Shown: piece by piece, positions 49,601 to 58,357 of the stretch
Numbering within the stretch: position 1 is the first letter of the stretch
How the letters are laid out: every line of letters begins with the position of its first letter
Assembly: GCA_964413535.1 (NCBI GenBank)
Contig: CAYPTB010000042.1
Coordinates: forward strand, 1-58,357
Length of the DNA stretch: 58,357 nt
Source of the DNA: CAYPTB01 sp964413535
Lineage (GTDB): Bacteria > Planctomycetota > UBA1135 > GCA-002686595
Direction of reading: 5' to 3'
Program-made: the position numbers and the translations under genes
Notes under the pieces: model-generated
Databases searched by the model: none
Told to the model about the DNA's origin: nothing
Seen by the model: the letters and a program-made list of their open reading frames with translations, nothing else

Positions 49601-51529
49601 ATGCGCGCGATCACGGGTCTCGTCGTTGGGGGTGTCGCTCTCGCTCTTCCGGCGCTCGCGCAGGACGTCGCGCCGCCGCCCGAAGCCCTGGAGCACGCGT
49701 TCCCCTCGCAGAAGCACTACTCGCCCTACGCCGGACGCAACTTCCCGTCACGTGTCTTCTGGGGCGACACGCACGTGCACACGAGCGCGTCGATGGACGC
49801 GGGAGCCTTCGGCAATCGGCTCGGCATCGATCAGGCCTACCGCTTCGCGCGCGGCGAAGAGGTGACGGCGTCCAGCGGAGGGCGCGTGAAGCTCTCGCGC
49901 CCGCTCGACTTCCTCGTCGTGGCCGACCACTCGGACAACATGGGGTTCTTCCCCGACCTGTTCGCGGGCAAGCCCGCGATGCTCGCCGATCCAGTCGGCA
50001 AGCGATGGTACGACTGGGTGCAGGCTGGGGGGCAGGACGCCGTCAAAGCCGCCATCGAGATCATCGACATGTTCTCGAAGGGCACGTTCCCTCCCGCCCT
50101 CATGTACCTGCCGGGCACGCAGGCGTACCGCTCGGCTTGGGAGACGACGGTCGAGACCGCCGAGCAGTTCAACGAGCCCGGCCGCTTCACTGCGTTCATC
50201 GGCTACGAATGGACCTCGCAGGTGCCGCCCGGCAACAACCTGCACCGCGTCGTGGTCTACCGCGACGGCGGCGACAAGGCGATCCAGACCGAGCCGTTCA
50301 CGACCTATCCGCCGAACGGGAGTACGGTTCCCGAGGACCTGTGGAAGGTGATGCAGGGGTACGAGGACAAGACCGGCGGTCGTCTGCTCGCGATCCCGCA
50401 CAACGGCAACCTGTCGAACGGGATGATGTTCCCGTGGGACGCCAACCCGGCCACCAAGCAGCCCCTCAGCCGCGAGTACGTGGCGACGCGTGCGCGCTGG
50501 GAGCCCTTGTACGAGGCGACGCAGATCAAGGGCGACGGCGAGGCGCACGCGTTCCTGTCACCCGACGACGAGTTCGCGAGCTACGAGGTCTGGGACATCG
50601 GCAACCTCAACTTGAGCGAGGGCAAGAAGCCCGAGATGCTCCAGGGGGAGTACGCGCGCACGGCGCTGCAGATCGGACTGCAACTCGAGCAGAAGCTCGG
50701 CGTGAACCCCTACAAGTTCGGCCTGATCGGCTCGACGGACACGCACACGTCGCTGACCGCCGTCGAGGAGGAGAACTTCTTCGGCAAGCACTCGGGGACG
50801 GAGCCGAGCCCGCAACGCGTTTCGCATCCGTTCATCAAGATGGGTGACCTCGAGCTCAAGGGCTGGCAGTCGGTCTCCTCCGGCTACGCCGCCGTGTGGG
50901 CCAGCGAGAACACGCGCGCCGCCCTGTGGGACGCGATGATGCGCAAGGAGGTCTACGCGACGACGGGCTCGCGCATGACGGTGCGCTTCTTCGGCGGCTT
51001 CGACTTCACGGCGGAGGACGCGCAATCGCGCAACCCGGCCTTCGCCGGCTACTCGAAGGGCGTGCCCATGGGCGGCGACCTGCGCGCCGCTCCAGCCGGC
51101 AAGGCGGCGTCGTTCCTCGTCGCCGCGCTCAAGGATCCGCTGGGCGGCAACCTCGACCGGATCCAGATCGTCAAAGGTTGGGTCGACGCGAGCGGCGCGC
51201 GCCACGAGAAGGTCTACGACGTTGCGTGGTCGGGCGACCGCAAGCCGGGCGCCGACGGCAAGCTGCCGTCCGTCGGCAACACGGTCGACGTCGCGAAGGC
51301 GACCTGGACCAACACGATCGGAGCGTCCGAGCTCATCGCCGCGTGGACGGACCCCGCGTTCGATCCGAAGCAGCGCGCCGTGTACTACGTGCGCGTGATC
51401 GAGATCCCGACGCCGCGCTGGACCTGCTACGACGCCGTGCGCTTCGGCGTGGAGATGGCGGCGGAAGTCCCCATGACGACCACCGAGCGCGCCTACACGT
51501 CGCCGATCTGGTACACGCCAGGCTCGTGA
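49601..51529 (+). CDS. Secreted DUF3604 domain protein (PHP-like metallohydrolase)
   Basis: The 642-residue protein has a signal peptide ending ALPALAQ. The DUF3604 domain covers nearly the whole chain, with presumed metal ligands in FWGDTHVHTSASMDAG (His58, His60), VVADHSDNMGF, IPHNGNLSNG and GSTDTHTS. These resemble the metal cluster of PHP-type phosphoesterases. Substrate unknown; many marine and soil bacteria export several such proteins. The ATG at 49601 is chosen because GGAGGAG lies six bases upstream and the signal peptide begins there. It is convergent with the sthA gene. Confidence 0.88.
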   Translation: MRAITGLVVGGVALALPALAQDVAPPPEALEHAFPSQKHYSPYAGRNFPSRVFWGDTHVHTSASMDAGAFGNRLGIDQAYRFARGEEVTASSGGRVKLSRPLDFLVVADHSDNMGFFPDLFAGKPAMLADPVGKRWYDWVQAGGQDAVKAAIEIIDMFSKGTFPPALMYLPGTQAYRSAWETTVETAEQFNEPGRFTAFIGYEWTSQVPPGNNLHRVVVYRDGGDKAIQTEPFTTYPPNGSTVPEDLWKVMQGYEDKTGGRLLAIPHNGNLSNGMMFPWDANPATKQPLSREYVATRARWEPLYEATQIKGDGEAHAFLSPDDEFASYEVWDIGNLNLSEGKKPEMLQGEYARTALQIGLQLEQKLGVNPYKFGLIGSTDTHTSLTAVEEENFFGKHSGTEPSPQRVSHPFIKMGDLELKGWQSVSSGYAAVWASENTRAALWDAMMRKEVYATTGSRMTVRFFGGFDFTAEDAQSRNPAFAGYSKGVPMGGDLRAAPAGKAASFLVAALKDPLGGNLDRIQIVKGWVDASGARHEKVYDVAWSGDRKPGADGKLPSVGNTVDVAKATWTNTIGASELIAAWTDPAFDPKQRAVYYVRVIEIPTPRWTCYDAVRFGVEMAAEVPMTTTERAYTSPIWYTPGS

Positions 51530-51555
51530 TGCCATCGTCGCGGCTCCGTACCGAC

Positions 51556-52986
51556 CTAGTCGATCGCAGGCATTCCCGGGGGCCGATCGCGCGCGAGCAG
51601 CGCCCGGTACGTGGCGTTCTTGTAGAGGTCGGAGAGCGTGGGCACGTTGAAGCAGGCCTCGTTGAGCTCGTCGGCTCCCGCGCCGCAGATCATGGTCATC
51701 AGCCCGACGTGCACGATCTCGGTCGCGAGCTCGCCCAGCACGTGGACGCCGAGCAGCTTCATGTCGCTGCGTCCGAAGAGCACTTTCAGGAAGCCCTGTC
51801 GGTCCCCGATGATCGTGCCGCGCGAGTTCTGCGCATAGCGCGCGCGCCCGACGACGTAGTCCACGCCGCGCTCCTTCAACTGCTCCTCGGTGGCGCCCAC
51901 GGAGCTCGCCTCGGGGATCGTGTAGATGCCGCTCGGGAGCAACTTCGAGATCTCGCGCTTGTACGGCATGTCGAAGGCCACGCACACGGCCAGGCGCGCC
52001 TGCTCCATGCTCGTCGACGCCAGGGCCGGGAAGCCGATGACGTCCCCGACCGCCAGGATGTGCGGCACGGCCGTGCGAAAGACCTCGTCGACCTGGAGCA
52101 GACCGCGTTCGCCGGCCACGAGCCCGGCCTTCTCGAGCGCGAGCGCCTCGACGTTGCTGCGCCGACCTGACGCGACCAGCACCGAGTCGACCTGGAGCCG
52201 CGCTCCGGAGGAGAGGACGAGCGTGAGGTCGCCCTTCGGCGGCGCCGCGCACTCGAGCACGCGTTCCTTCCAGTGGAAGCGGATGCCGTTCGCGGCCATG
52301 GCCTCGGCCAGAGCGCGCGAGAGCTCGCTGTCCAGGAACGGCAGCAGTACGTCGCGCCCGTCGACCAAGTGCACCTCGGCTCCGAGCGCGGCGAAGGTGC
52401 AGGCGTACTCGCTGCCGATCACGCCGGCGCCGACCACCGCCATGCGGCGCGGGAGCGCGCCCAGCGCGAGGATCTCGTCGGAGTCGTAGACGCGCGGGTG
52501 CCCGAAGGGGAACTCCGCGGGACGCGCGGGGGTGGAGCCGGTGGCGATCACGATCTTCTCGCCGCGCAGGAGCGCGTGGACGGCGCCGTTGCTCACGACT
52601 TCGAGCGTGTGCGCGTCGGCGAAGCGTCCCGTGCCAGCGAAGCGGCGCACGCCGAGTTCGTCGAGCATGCCGCCGAGTCGCTCGCGCTCGGTCTCCGCAA
52701 CGGTGCGCTCGTGCCGCATCAGGTCGGCCACGGTGGCCGCATGGCGCAGGACGACGTCGACCTGGAGCCCGCGCGCGCGCACGCCGGCCAGCGTCAGCGC
52801 GGTCTCGCGCAGGGTCTTGCTCGGCAGCGTGCCCGTGTTGACGAGCGCGCCGCCGATGTGCGTGCCGCGCTCGATCAGGGCGACCGACTTCCCGAACAGG
52901 CCCCCGGCCACCGCGGCCGCCACGCCGCCCGGTCCGGCTCCCAGGATGACGAGGTCGAAGGCGGTGGGCGCGTTCATCTCGGACAT
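51556..52986 (-). CDS. sthA: Si-specific NAD(P)+ transhydrogenase (soluble, FAD-dependent)
   Basis: The protein is about 476 residues. It has an FAD-binding Rossmann start (ILGAGPGGVAAAVA), the SthA-type active-site stretch NTGTLPSKTLRE that lacks the redox CxxxxC of lipoamide dehydrogenase, and an NAD-binding VVGAGVIGSEYACTFAALG. FAD ribose-binding LAVGDVIGFPALAST and a dimerisation domain complete it. It moves hydride between NADPH and NAD+ in the cytoplasm. It is the last gene of a four-gene run after TolC, overlapping that stop by four bases if a GTG at 53004 is used. I prefer ATG 52986, with GGAGG five bases upstream; ATG 52977 is also possible. Confidence 0.88.
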   Translation of the reverse strand: MSEMNAPTAFDLVILGAGPGGVAAAVAGGLFGKSVALIERGTHIGGALVNTGTLPSKTLRETALTLAGVRARGLQVDVVLRHAATVADLMRHERTVAETERERLGGMLDELGVRRFAGTGRFADAHTLEVVSNGAVHALLRGEKIVIATGSTPARPAEFPFGHPRVYDSDEILALGALPRRMAVVGAGVIGSEYACTFAALGAEVHLVDGRDVLLPFLDSELSRALAEAMAANGIRFHWKERVLECAAPPKGDLTLVLSSGARLQVDSVLVASGRRSNVEALALEKAGLVAGERGLLQVDEVFRTAVPHILAVGDVIGFPALASTSMEQARLAVCVAFDMPYKREISKLLPSGIYTIPEASSVGATEEQLKERGVDYVVGRARYAQNSRGTIIGDRQGFLKVLFGRSDMKLLGVHVLGELATEIVHVGLMTMICGAGADELNEACFNVPTLSDLYKNATYRALLARDRPPGMPAID

Positions 52987-53000
52987 CCTCTCCTCCGGCT

Positions 53001-54416
53001 TCACTCGGACGGCGCGGACGGAGTCGACTCTCGTGGGAGCTCGAACCTGCCACCCAGCGAGAGGTGCAGGCTCGCGCGCTGGCTGAGCTGCGCGCTCTGC
53101 ACGCCGAGCAGCGCCAGCCGCGCCGCGTGGACTTCGAGGCGCTGCTGCTCCACGGCGCGCTGATCCTGACGTCCCAAGCGGTGGCCCTCGCCGGCCAGTT
53201 CGAGCGCGCGTTCGTTGTCGGTGAGGACCCGGCGCAGTACCTGCTCGCGCTCGAAGAGCGTCTGCCCGGTGGCCAGCGCATTCTCGACGTCACCGATGGC
53301 GCGCAGGGCCGCTCGTGCGTATTCGGCCACGGCCTCCTTCTGCTCGGCCGTGCGGATCACCACCCCGGTGTCGAGCGCGCCGCCCTGATAGATGGGAGCG
53401 AGCAACCTGGCGCCGGCCCCGCCGGTGGGGTTCGAGAAGTCGTCCTTCAGCTCCAGCACCTCGCTGCCCAGGACCGCGGCGCTCGCGTTCAGCGAGATGC
53501 TCGGCAGACGGGCGGCCTTGGACTCGCCGACGCGATGGAAGGCTGCGGCCACGCGACGCTCGGCGGCGATCAGATCCGGTCGCCGCTCGAGCACGGCGAG
53601 CGGCATGCCGGCGGGCACCGGTCCGGGGAGGGCTGGTAGCTCCGCGCGCGCTTCGAGCTCGGCCGCGGGATAGCGTCCGAGCAACAGCTCGAGCGCCCGG
53701 ACCGTCATCCTGTGCGCGAGCTCGGCCTGTTGGTGCGCGTCCTGGAAGTGGCCCTGCTTCGCGCGGACGAGCGCCACCTCCTGCTCGCTGCCCACGCCGA
53801 CTTCCCGGCGTTTCTCTGCCAGCGAGACGAGTGCCTCTGCCATGCGCACCATGTCGCCTGCGATCTCGAGCTGGAGCCGCGTCTCGCTCGCGGTGAACCA
53901 GCTCTGCGCCGTCGTCGCGGCCAGCGATTGACGCGCGAACTCGAGGTCGGCCTCGACCGAGGCCAAGGATGCTTCCGCCGCATTGCGGCCGTAGCGCAGC
54001 CGGCCCCAGAGGTCCGGTTCCCAGGAGACGCCCAGCAACGCGCCCTGCAGAGCGGAGTTGATGTCGCCGCCGCCCATGTTGAGTCCGCCGGTGCCGAACA
54101 GGAACACGGAAGGGCGCATGGCCGCGCGCGCGAGCTCGACGTAGCCGGCAGCCTGCTCCACGCGCGCCGCCGCCACGCGCAGGTCCGGGTTGTGGGCGAG
54201 GGCTTCGTCGATCAGGCGCTCGAGCTCTTCGTCTCCGAAGGTCGAGAGCCAGTCGTCCTGGATCTCGCCGGCTCCCGCGCCGGACGTCCACGCATCGGGC
54301 AGGACCAGGTCACCGAGCGCATCCGCGCGGATCGCCTCGGCCGTGGGCGCGGGCTCGGTCTTGCAGCCGGACACGGCGGCGGCGCAAGCGACGACGAGGA
54401 CGAGGTGGAGCTGCAT
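53001..54416 (-). CDS. TolC-family outer-membrane efflux lipoprotein
   Basis: The 471-residue protein has a lipobox (AAVSGCKT, Cys18) and the two-fold repeated TolC/NodT layout of an outer-membrane efflux subunit. Landmarks are WLSTFGDEELERLIDEALAH, NPDLRVAAARVEQA, LGVSWEPDLWGRLR, ERRPDLIAAERRVAAAFHRV and LAPIYQGGALDT. It forms a trimeric duct across the outer membrane and periplasm. It starts seven bases after the HlyD gene ends and probably docks on that protein. Confidence 0.92.
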   Translation of the reverse strand: MQLHLVLVVACAAAVSGCKTEPAPTAEAIRADALGDLVLPDAWTSGAGAGEIQDDWLSTFGDEELERLIDEALAHNPDLRVAAARVEQAAGYVELARAAMRPSVFLFGTGGLNMGGGDINSALQGALLGVSWEPDLWGRLRYGRNAAEASLASVEADLEFARQSLAATTAQSWFTASETRLQLEIAGDMVRMAEALVSLAEKRREVGVGSEQEVALVRAKQGHFQDAHQQAELAHRMTVRALELLLGRYPAAELEARAELPALPGPVPAGMPLAVLERRPDLIAAERRVAAAFHRVGESKAARLPSISLNASAAVLGSEVLELKDDFSNPTGGAGARLLAPIYQGGALDTGVVIRTAEQKEAVAEYARAALRAIGDVENALATGQTLFEREQVLRRVLTDNERALELAGEGHRLGRQDQRAVEQQRLEVHAARLALLGVQSAQLSQRASLHLSLGGRFELPRESTPSAPSE

Positions 54417-54423
54417 GTCGCGC

Positions 54424-55830
54424 TCAGTGCAGCTTCGGGATCAGCCAATCGACCTTGGTGCCGACCCGCAGGATCACCTTGCGGATGATGTGGAGCATCG
54501 CGCCGCTCTTCGTGTAGATGGCTCCCTGGCCCTGCGCGCCGGCGGCGAGGAACAGGCCCTTGTCCTTCTCGTCCACGGCCAACCGGACCGCCAGGCGACC
54601 TTCGGGAACCGCGGCCAAGCTCGTGTTCGGGATCGAGCCGCTGATCGGCAACTGACCCAACGCCGTGGCCCACATGACCGAATCCACGGTGCACTTGATG
54701 ATCCGGTTGGGATGCATCTTCAGCGCGATCTCCGCTTCGTTGCCCGGCTCGACCAGGCGCACTTCGTTCTGACGGTAGAGCGCGACGACCCACTGGTCGT
54801 TCTCGACGAAGGTCATCACCGGCGACATCACGAGCTGCGAGGCCACGGCGCCGGGGCGCAGGGCGAGGCCGACGACCGTTCCGTCGGCGGGCGCGTAGTA
54901 GACGGTCTGCTCGAGCTTCCACTCGGCGTCGGCGAGCTGCACGCGGGCTTGCTCGAGCGCAGCCCTGGCTTGCGAAACCACGGACAACTCGCCCGCATCG
55001 CTGCGGGCGGACAGCCTCTGGCGCACCTGCGATTCGCCGAACTTCGCGCTGGCGATGTCGCTCTCGGCTTGCGCGAGTTGGGACCTCGCCTGCGCGATCC
55101 CGGTCAGCTCGCCGGATTCCGTGCGCGCCGACAGTTGCTGACGGACTTGGCCTTCGGCCGCCTGCGCGCCGGCCAGTTCGGCCTCCAACGTGCGCGCTTC
55201 GGCTTCGGCCTGTTCCAGATCGAACTTGTTGCCGGCGCCGGACTCGGCGAGCTCGCGGAATTGGTCCACCCGCAGGCGGGCGAGCTCGATCCGACTCTCG
55301 ACCGCTTGTCGTTTGCCACCGGCGGACTTGAGCTGCTCCTCGAGCTCGCGCTCGAAGGCGGAGGCGCCCTGGATGCCGGCCTCGAGCTCCGGCAGGCGCG
55401 ACTGCGCCGCTGCGAGCTTGGCGGTGGCGGCGTTGAGCTGCTCCTCCAGCTCGCGCTCGGAAGCCTGCGCGCCGAGCACGGCCGCCTCGAGATCGGTGAT
55501 CTTGGCCTGGGCGGCCCGCACCTCGATCTCGAACGGCACCGGGTCGATCTTGAACAGCACGTCGCCCTTCTTCACGGGGCGATTCGGCTCGACCGGAACC
55601 TCGATGACGCGACCGGTGACACGCGGAACGACCGGCACGACGTAGTTGATGACACGCACGTCGTGGGACGAGGGCGCGACGACGTTCAGGAGCAGGATCA
55701 ATACCGCGATCCCGATGATCGGGAGCGTGACCACGATCACCTGGCTGACGATGGTCCAGGGCAGCCACTTGAACTTGAAGAAGATCAGCCAGACGAAGAA
55801 CGAGTAGATGAGCAGGAGGATGATTTCCAT
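54424..55830 (-). CDS. HlyD-family membrane fusion protein (YiaV-like) with long coiled coil
   Basis: The 468-residue protein has two N-terminal hydrophobic helices, whereas most HlyD proteins have one. A biotinyl-like part (PVVPRVTGRVIEVPVEPNRP) follows, then a long coiled-coil hairpin (about 95-300), a second lipoyl half (YYAPADGTVVGLALRPG) and a beta-barrel end. The coiled coil contains internal repeats: ERELEEQL recurs about 40 residues apart, and QVRQ.LSAR with an AQAR run recurs twice. E. coli YiaV, paired with DUF3302 YiaW, has the same layout, including an extra N-terminal helix. It links an inner-membrane partner to TolC. Confidence 0.9.
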   Translation of the reverse strand: MEIILLLIYSFFVWLIFFKFKWLPWTIVSQVIVVTLPIIGIAVLILLLNVVAPSSHDVRVINYVVPVVPRVTGRVIEVPVEPNRPVKKGDVLFKIDPVPFEIEVRAAQAKITDLEAAVLGAQASERELEEQLNAATAKLAAAQSRLPELEAGIQGASAFERELEEQLKSAGGKRQAVESRIELARLRVDQFRELAESGAGNKFDLEQAEAEARTLEAELAGAQAAEGQVRQQLSARTESGELTGIAQARSQLAQAESDIASAKFGESQVRQRLSARSDAGELSVVSQARAALEQARVQLADAEWKLEQTVYYAPADGTVVGLALRPGAVASQLVMSPVMTFVENDQWVVALYRQNEVRLVEPGNEAEIALKMHPNRIIKCTVDSVMWATALGQLPISGSIPNTSLAAVPEGRLAVRLAVDEKDKGLFLAAGAQGQGAIYTKSGAMLHIIRKVILRVGTKVDWLIPKLH

Positions 55831-55833
55831 GGC

Positions 55834-56418
55834 TCAGCCATTCCTCCCCTCGGTGCCGGCATCGCGCGGCGACGCGCGCCTGGCGGACGCGGCCGCTTCG
55901 AGCTCGGCCACCCGCTGGCGCAGTTGCTCGAGCTCGACCTCCGGCGCGACGGACGCGACTGCGTGCTTCCCGTGACCGACGGTCTCGTCGACGTCCGTGC
56001 CGTAGGCGAGCTTGTACAGCACGGGTTTGCTGTACGCCCACAACCACGCGAGAGGCCAGAGCAACCCACCGAAGAAGAGCGAGAGCAGACACAGCGTCTG
56101 GATCGCCTGGGTCTGCGGATGCTTGCGCTTCTCGGCGATCTTCTCCGGAAGGATGTGCACGAGCCAGAAAACGCCGATCGCGATGACCGGCACGACGACC
56201 AGCACGACCCACGACATGACGTTGGCCACCTTGTCGAGCATCTCGCCTTCGAAGATGGATGCGTGAGCCGTCGACGAGAGACACGGAAGCGTCACGAGCA
56301 CCAGGGCTCTCCGCCAGGATCGAACGCGCGCACTCGGGGCGCGCCCGAGGGGACGTAGCAGGAAGACCTCGTCCGTTGTCGGAACGGACGCTGCTCCGCT
56401 TGCAGGAGTTGCGCTCAT
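55834..56418 (-). CDS. DUF3302 inner-membrane protein (YiaW-like)
   Basis: The 194-residue protein carries two transmembrane helices (VMSWVVLVVVPVIAIGVFWL, and LCLLSLFFGGLLWPLAWLWAY), the core of DUF3302. A C-terminal coiled coil (VELEQLRQRVAELEAAASA) follows. The N-terminus is about 50 residues longer than usual and includes a signal-like LVLVTLPCLSSTAHA, so translation could start internally. It is the first gene of DUF3302-HlyD-TolC-sthA, three bases before HlyD. The same pair exists in E. coli as yiaW-yiaV. The function is not established. Confidence 0.82.
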   Translation of the reverse strand: MSATPASGAASVPTTDEVFLLRPLGRAPSARVRSWRRALVLVTLPCLSSTAHASIFEGEMLDKVANVMSWVVLVVVPVIAIGVFWLVHILPEKIAEKRKHPQTQAIQTLCLLSLFFGGLLWPLAWLWAYSKPVLYKLAYGTDVDETVGHGKHAVASVAPEVELEQLRQRVAELEAAASARRASPRDAGTEGRNG

Positions 56419-57040
56419 GATCTCGTCTCGTGTAGCGGCCGCCGAACCCCGTTGCTACTGCGTTCTTCCTCGACTCGAGAGCTCTCCAAGCCTCTGGCCC
56501 ACGTCATCACGAAGTGAGTTCACGAACGCACCTCGAGCGAAAGACTTCGGGAGGTCGTTGCGTTCCACATGGCGTGAGCTTCGCGGAAGGCGAGGCGCGC
56601 CACGAGAGCTGCCGGTGCACCACACTGAATTCGAGCCAATGGCTTGCACGCTGGGAACGTCGAGTTCGTGGCGCAGGGAGGGCAGAGGGTAGTAGCGCCT
56701 ACGAGCGACGGCAAGTAAACGGGTCAAGGACCGGCAGCAGTCGAAATCCCTATGCCGGGATGGGTGCGGCAACTCGCTTGGCGGCGAACGGAAGACGATC
56801 GGTCGACTCGACTCTCGCTTCGCGCTCGCCGCCGAACCCGACACACCGGCTGGTCTACTCGGTTCTCCGGCGCAACTCGAAGCCGGAGGAGCTCGGGCAC
56901 TCGAGAGCCGGTGCCGGAGGACGAGACCGCTTGCCCGCTTTTCGCGCGGCGAGAGTAGACTCGGGCGAGACGCAGGTGCCCGGCCCTTCGCCATCCTCCC
57001 TTCTCACACGCTCACACGCTTCCGTCCCGAAAAAGCCTTG
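56419..57040. other. Intergenic region between DUF3302 operon and propeller gene
   Basis: These 622 bases lie between divergent genes. No frame looks like a protein and there is no tRNA-like fold. A TAGACT hexamer at 56956-56961 is the only site I can suggest, about 80 bases before the next gene. Confidence 0.35.
56956..56961 (+). promoter_or_regulatory. Weak -10-like hexamer (TAGACT) before the propeller gene
   Basis: TAGACT lies 79 bases before the GTG at 57041. It deviates from TAGNAT at one position. Confidence 0.25.
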
Positions 57041-58357
57041 GTGAGATCGACGTTCGGCCGAGTCCTCCTGCCCGTCGTCCTGGCGACGACGGCCGACGCC
57101 CAGGGCTCCTTCGTCAACTTCGAGACGCCGCCGGTGCACCCGCTCGAGCTCGCAGTCGACGGGGCGCGGCTGCTCGCCGTGCAGACGGCGGACAACCGGC
57201 TCCTCGTGTACGACCTCGCAGGCAGCATGCCCGTGCTGAAACGCGCGATCCCGGTCGGGCTCGATCCCGTCTCCGTGCGCTCGCGACCGGGCGTTCCCGA
57301 CGAGGCCTGGGTAGCGAACCAGATCTCCGACAGCGTGAGCGTCGTCGACCTCGCGACGGGCAACGTGGTGGCGACGCTCCCGACCGACGACGAGCCCGCC
57401 GACATCGTCTTCGCCGGCACGCCGCAGCGCGCCTTCGTGTCCTGCTCGCAGGCGAACGCGGTGCTCGTCTTCGATCCCGCGGACCTCGCTCTGGCGCCCG
57501 TTCGCCTGGCGCTCGACGCCGAGGATCCGCGCGCGCTCGCTGCGAGCCTGGACGGGAGCCTCGTGTTCGTCGCGATCTTCGAGTCGGGCAACGGTTCGAC
57601 CATCCTCGGCGGCGGCCTCACGACGCCGGGCACGTCCCCTCCGAACGCCGTGAGCGATCCCACGGGGCCGTACGGCGGCGTGAACCCGCCGCCGAACTCC
57701 GGCACCGAGTTCTCCCCGCCGATCGGGGCCGGGCTCCCGGCGCCGCCGAAGGTGGGGCTGATCGTCAAGAAGGACGCGGCCGGCATCTGGATGGACGACA
57801 ACGGGCACGACTGGACGTCGTTCGTCACGGGCTCGGACGCGCCGAAGTCGGGTCGTCCCACGGGTTGGGACCTGCCCGACCGCGACCTCGCGATCATCGA
57901 CGTCGCGAGCTCGTCGATCTCGTACGCGACGCGGCTCATGAACCACTGCATGGCCGTCTCGGTGAACCCGGCGAGCGGCGAGGTGTTCGTCGTCGGCACG
58001 GACGGGACGAACGAGATCCGCTTCGAGCCGGTGCTCACCGGCAAGTTCCTGCGCGTGAACGTCGCCCGCATCGATCCCAGCGGCCCGAGCGGGCCTGCGA
58101 CCCTCGCCGTCTCCGACTTGAACCCGCACCTCACGTACGCGACGTCGACCGTACCGCAGTCCGAGCGCGACAAGTCGCTCGGCGACCCGCGCGGCATCGC
58201 CTGGAACGCGAGCGGAACGCGCGGCTACGTGACGGGCATGGGCTCGAACAACGTGGTCGTGATCGACGCCTTCGGCGCGCGCGCGGGGCTCGCGGACACG
58301 ATCGAGGTGGGCGAGGGCCCCACCGGCGTCGCCTTCGATGCCGCACGAGGGCGCGTG
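57041..58357 (+). CDS. Secreted YVTN/YncE-type beta-propeller protein, partial
   Basis: An open frame of 439 codons runs from GTG 57041 off the right edge. A signal peptide (LLPVVLATTADAQGS) is followed by propeller blades of the YncE/YVTN type: AVDGARLLAVQTADNRLLVYDLAG, VANQISDSVSVVDLATGNVVATLP, AFVSCSQANAVLVFDP and GYVTGMGSNNVVVIDAFG. A Pro/Gly-rich loop (about 190-240) interrupts the blades. Such proteins are exported and bind ligands or haem-containing partners, or form surface scaffolds. TTG 57038 is an alternative start. The C-terminus is missing. Confidence 0.8.
   Translation, partial: MRSTFGRVLLPVVLATTADAQGSFVNFETPPVHPLELAVDGARLLAVQTADNRLLVYDLAGSMPVLKRAIPVGLDPVSVRSRPGVPDEAWVANQISDSVSVVDLATGNVVATLPTDDEPADIVFAGTPQRAFVSCSQANAVLVFDPADLALAPVRLALDAEDPRALAASLDGSLVFVAIFESGNGSTILGGGLTTPGTSPPNAVSDPTGPYGGVNPPPNSGTEFSPPIGAGLPAPPKVGLIVKKDAAGIWMDDNGHDWTSFVTGSDAPKSGRPTGWDLPDRDLAIIDVASSSISYATRLMNHCMAVSVNPASGEVFVVGTDGTNEIRFEPVLTGKFLRVNVARIDPSGPSGPATLAVSDLNPHLTYATSTVPQSERDKSLGDPRGIAWNASGTRGYVTGMGSNNVVVIDAFGARAGLADTIEVGEGPTGVAFDAARGRV

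Noticed and set aside
56419..57040. Possible tRNA or small RNA in the 622-base gap
   Set aside because: No T-loop GGTTCGA-type motif, no cloverleaf and no CCA end could be seen.
1..58357. CRISPR array, prophage or insertion sequence
   Set aside because: No regularly spaced direct repeats, phage structural genes or transposase motifs were seen.

Overview
The window is about 58 kb of gene-dense, very GC-rich bacterial chromosome with strong G/C preference at third codon positions. It most resembles a planctomycete. The grounds are three Hanks-type serine/threonine kinases (two fused to TPR-like tails, one to a SUMF1-type domain), an ECF sigma factor that overlaps a kinase gene, very large FG-GAP surface proteins, a DUF3604 protein, many lipoproteins and secreted proteins, and a complete TonB system. 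This assignment is inference, because no rRNA or other marker gene is present. I found no tRNA, rRNA, CRISPR array, prophage or intact insertion sequence.

Layout. (1) 1-9325: a secreted protein cut by the window edge is divergent from a TonB-dependent receptor. The receptor heads a tightly packed operon DUF3450 - ExbB with a coiled-coil N-terminus - ExbD - TonB - TPR protein. (2) 9394-15692: SRPBCC protein, sigma factor, amidohydrolase, small TPR-like lipoprotein, RluA-type pseudouridine synthase, and a second amidohydrolase with a SnoaL-like tail. (3) 15850-32805: kinase-TPR protein, two tandem paralogous giant FG-GAP/beta-helix surface proteins, and a convergent kinase-SUMF1 fusion. (4) 32951-38508: a deleted DUF4143-type remnant behind a palindromic promoter, a GHKL ATPase, a GyrI-like fusion protein, and an ECF sigma factor coupled to a kinase. 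(5) 38661-49422: two copies of an 'outer-membrane barrel convergent with DUF2959 lipoprotein' module. They flank an alpha-carbonic anhydrase, a PpiC isomerase, three HupE/UreJ-type membrane proteins and an Lnb-domain protein, and are followed by a large lipoprotein lipase. (6) 49601-58357: a DUF3604 protein, a four-gene operon (DUF3302, HlyD, TolC, SthA), and a beta-propeller surface protein cut by the right edge.

Working together: the first operon is a self-contained energised outer-membrane import machine. The carbonic anhydrase/HupE operon looks like a periplasmic CO2 or metal-handling unit. The DUF3302-HlyD-TolC genes form an envelope-spanning conduit with no pump gene beside it. The kinases and sigma factors are the regulatory layer.

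A recurring hexamer of the form TAGNAT (TAGGAT, TAGAAT, TAGCAT), usually 28-80 bases before start codons, is the most consistent promoter signal and helps set gene starts. Its best example, at 32956-32985, also has a -35-like TTGAGC at 18 bp.
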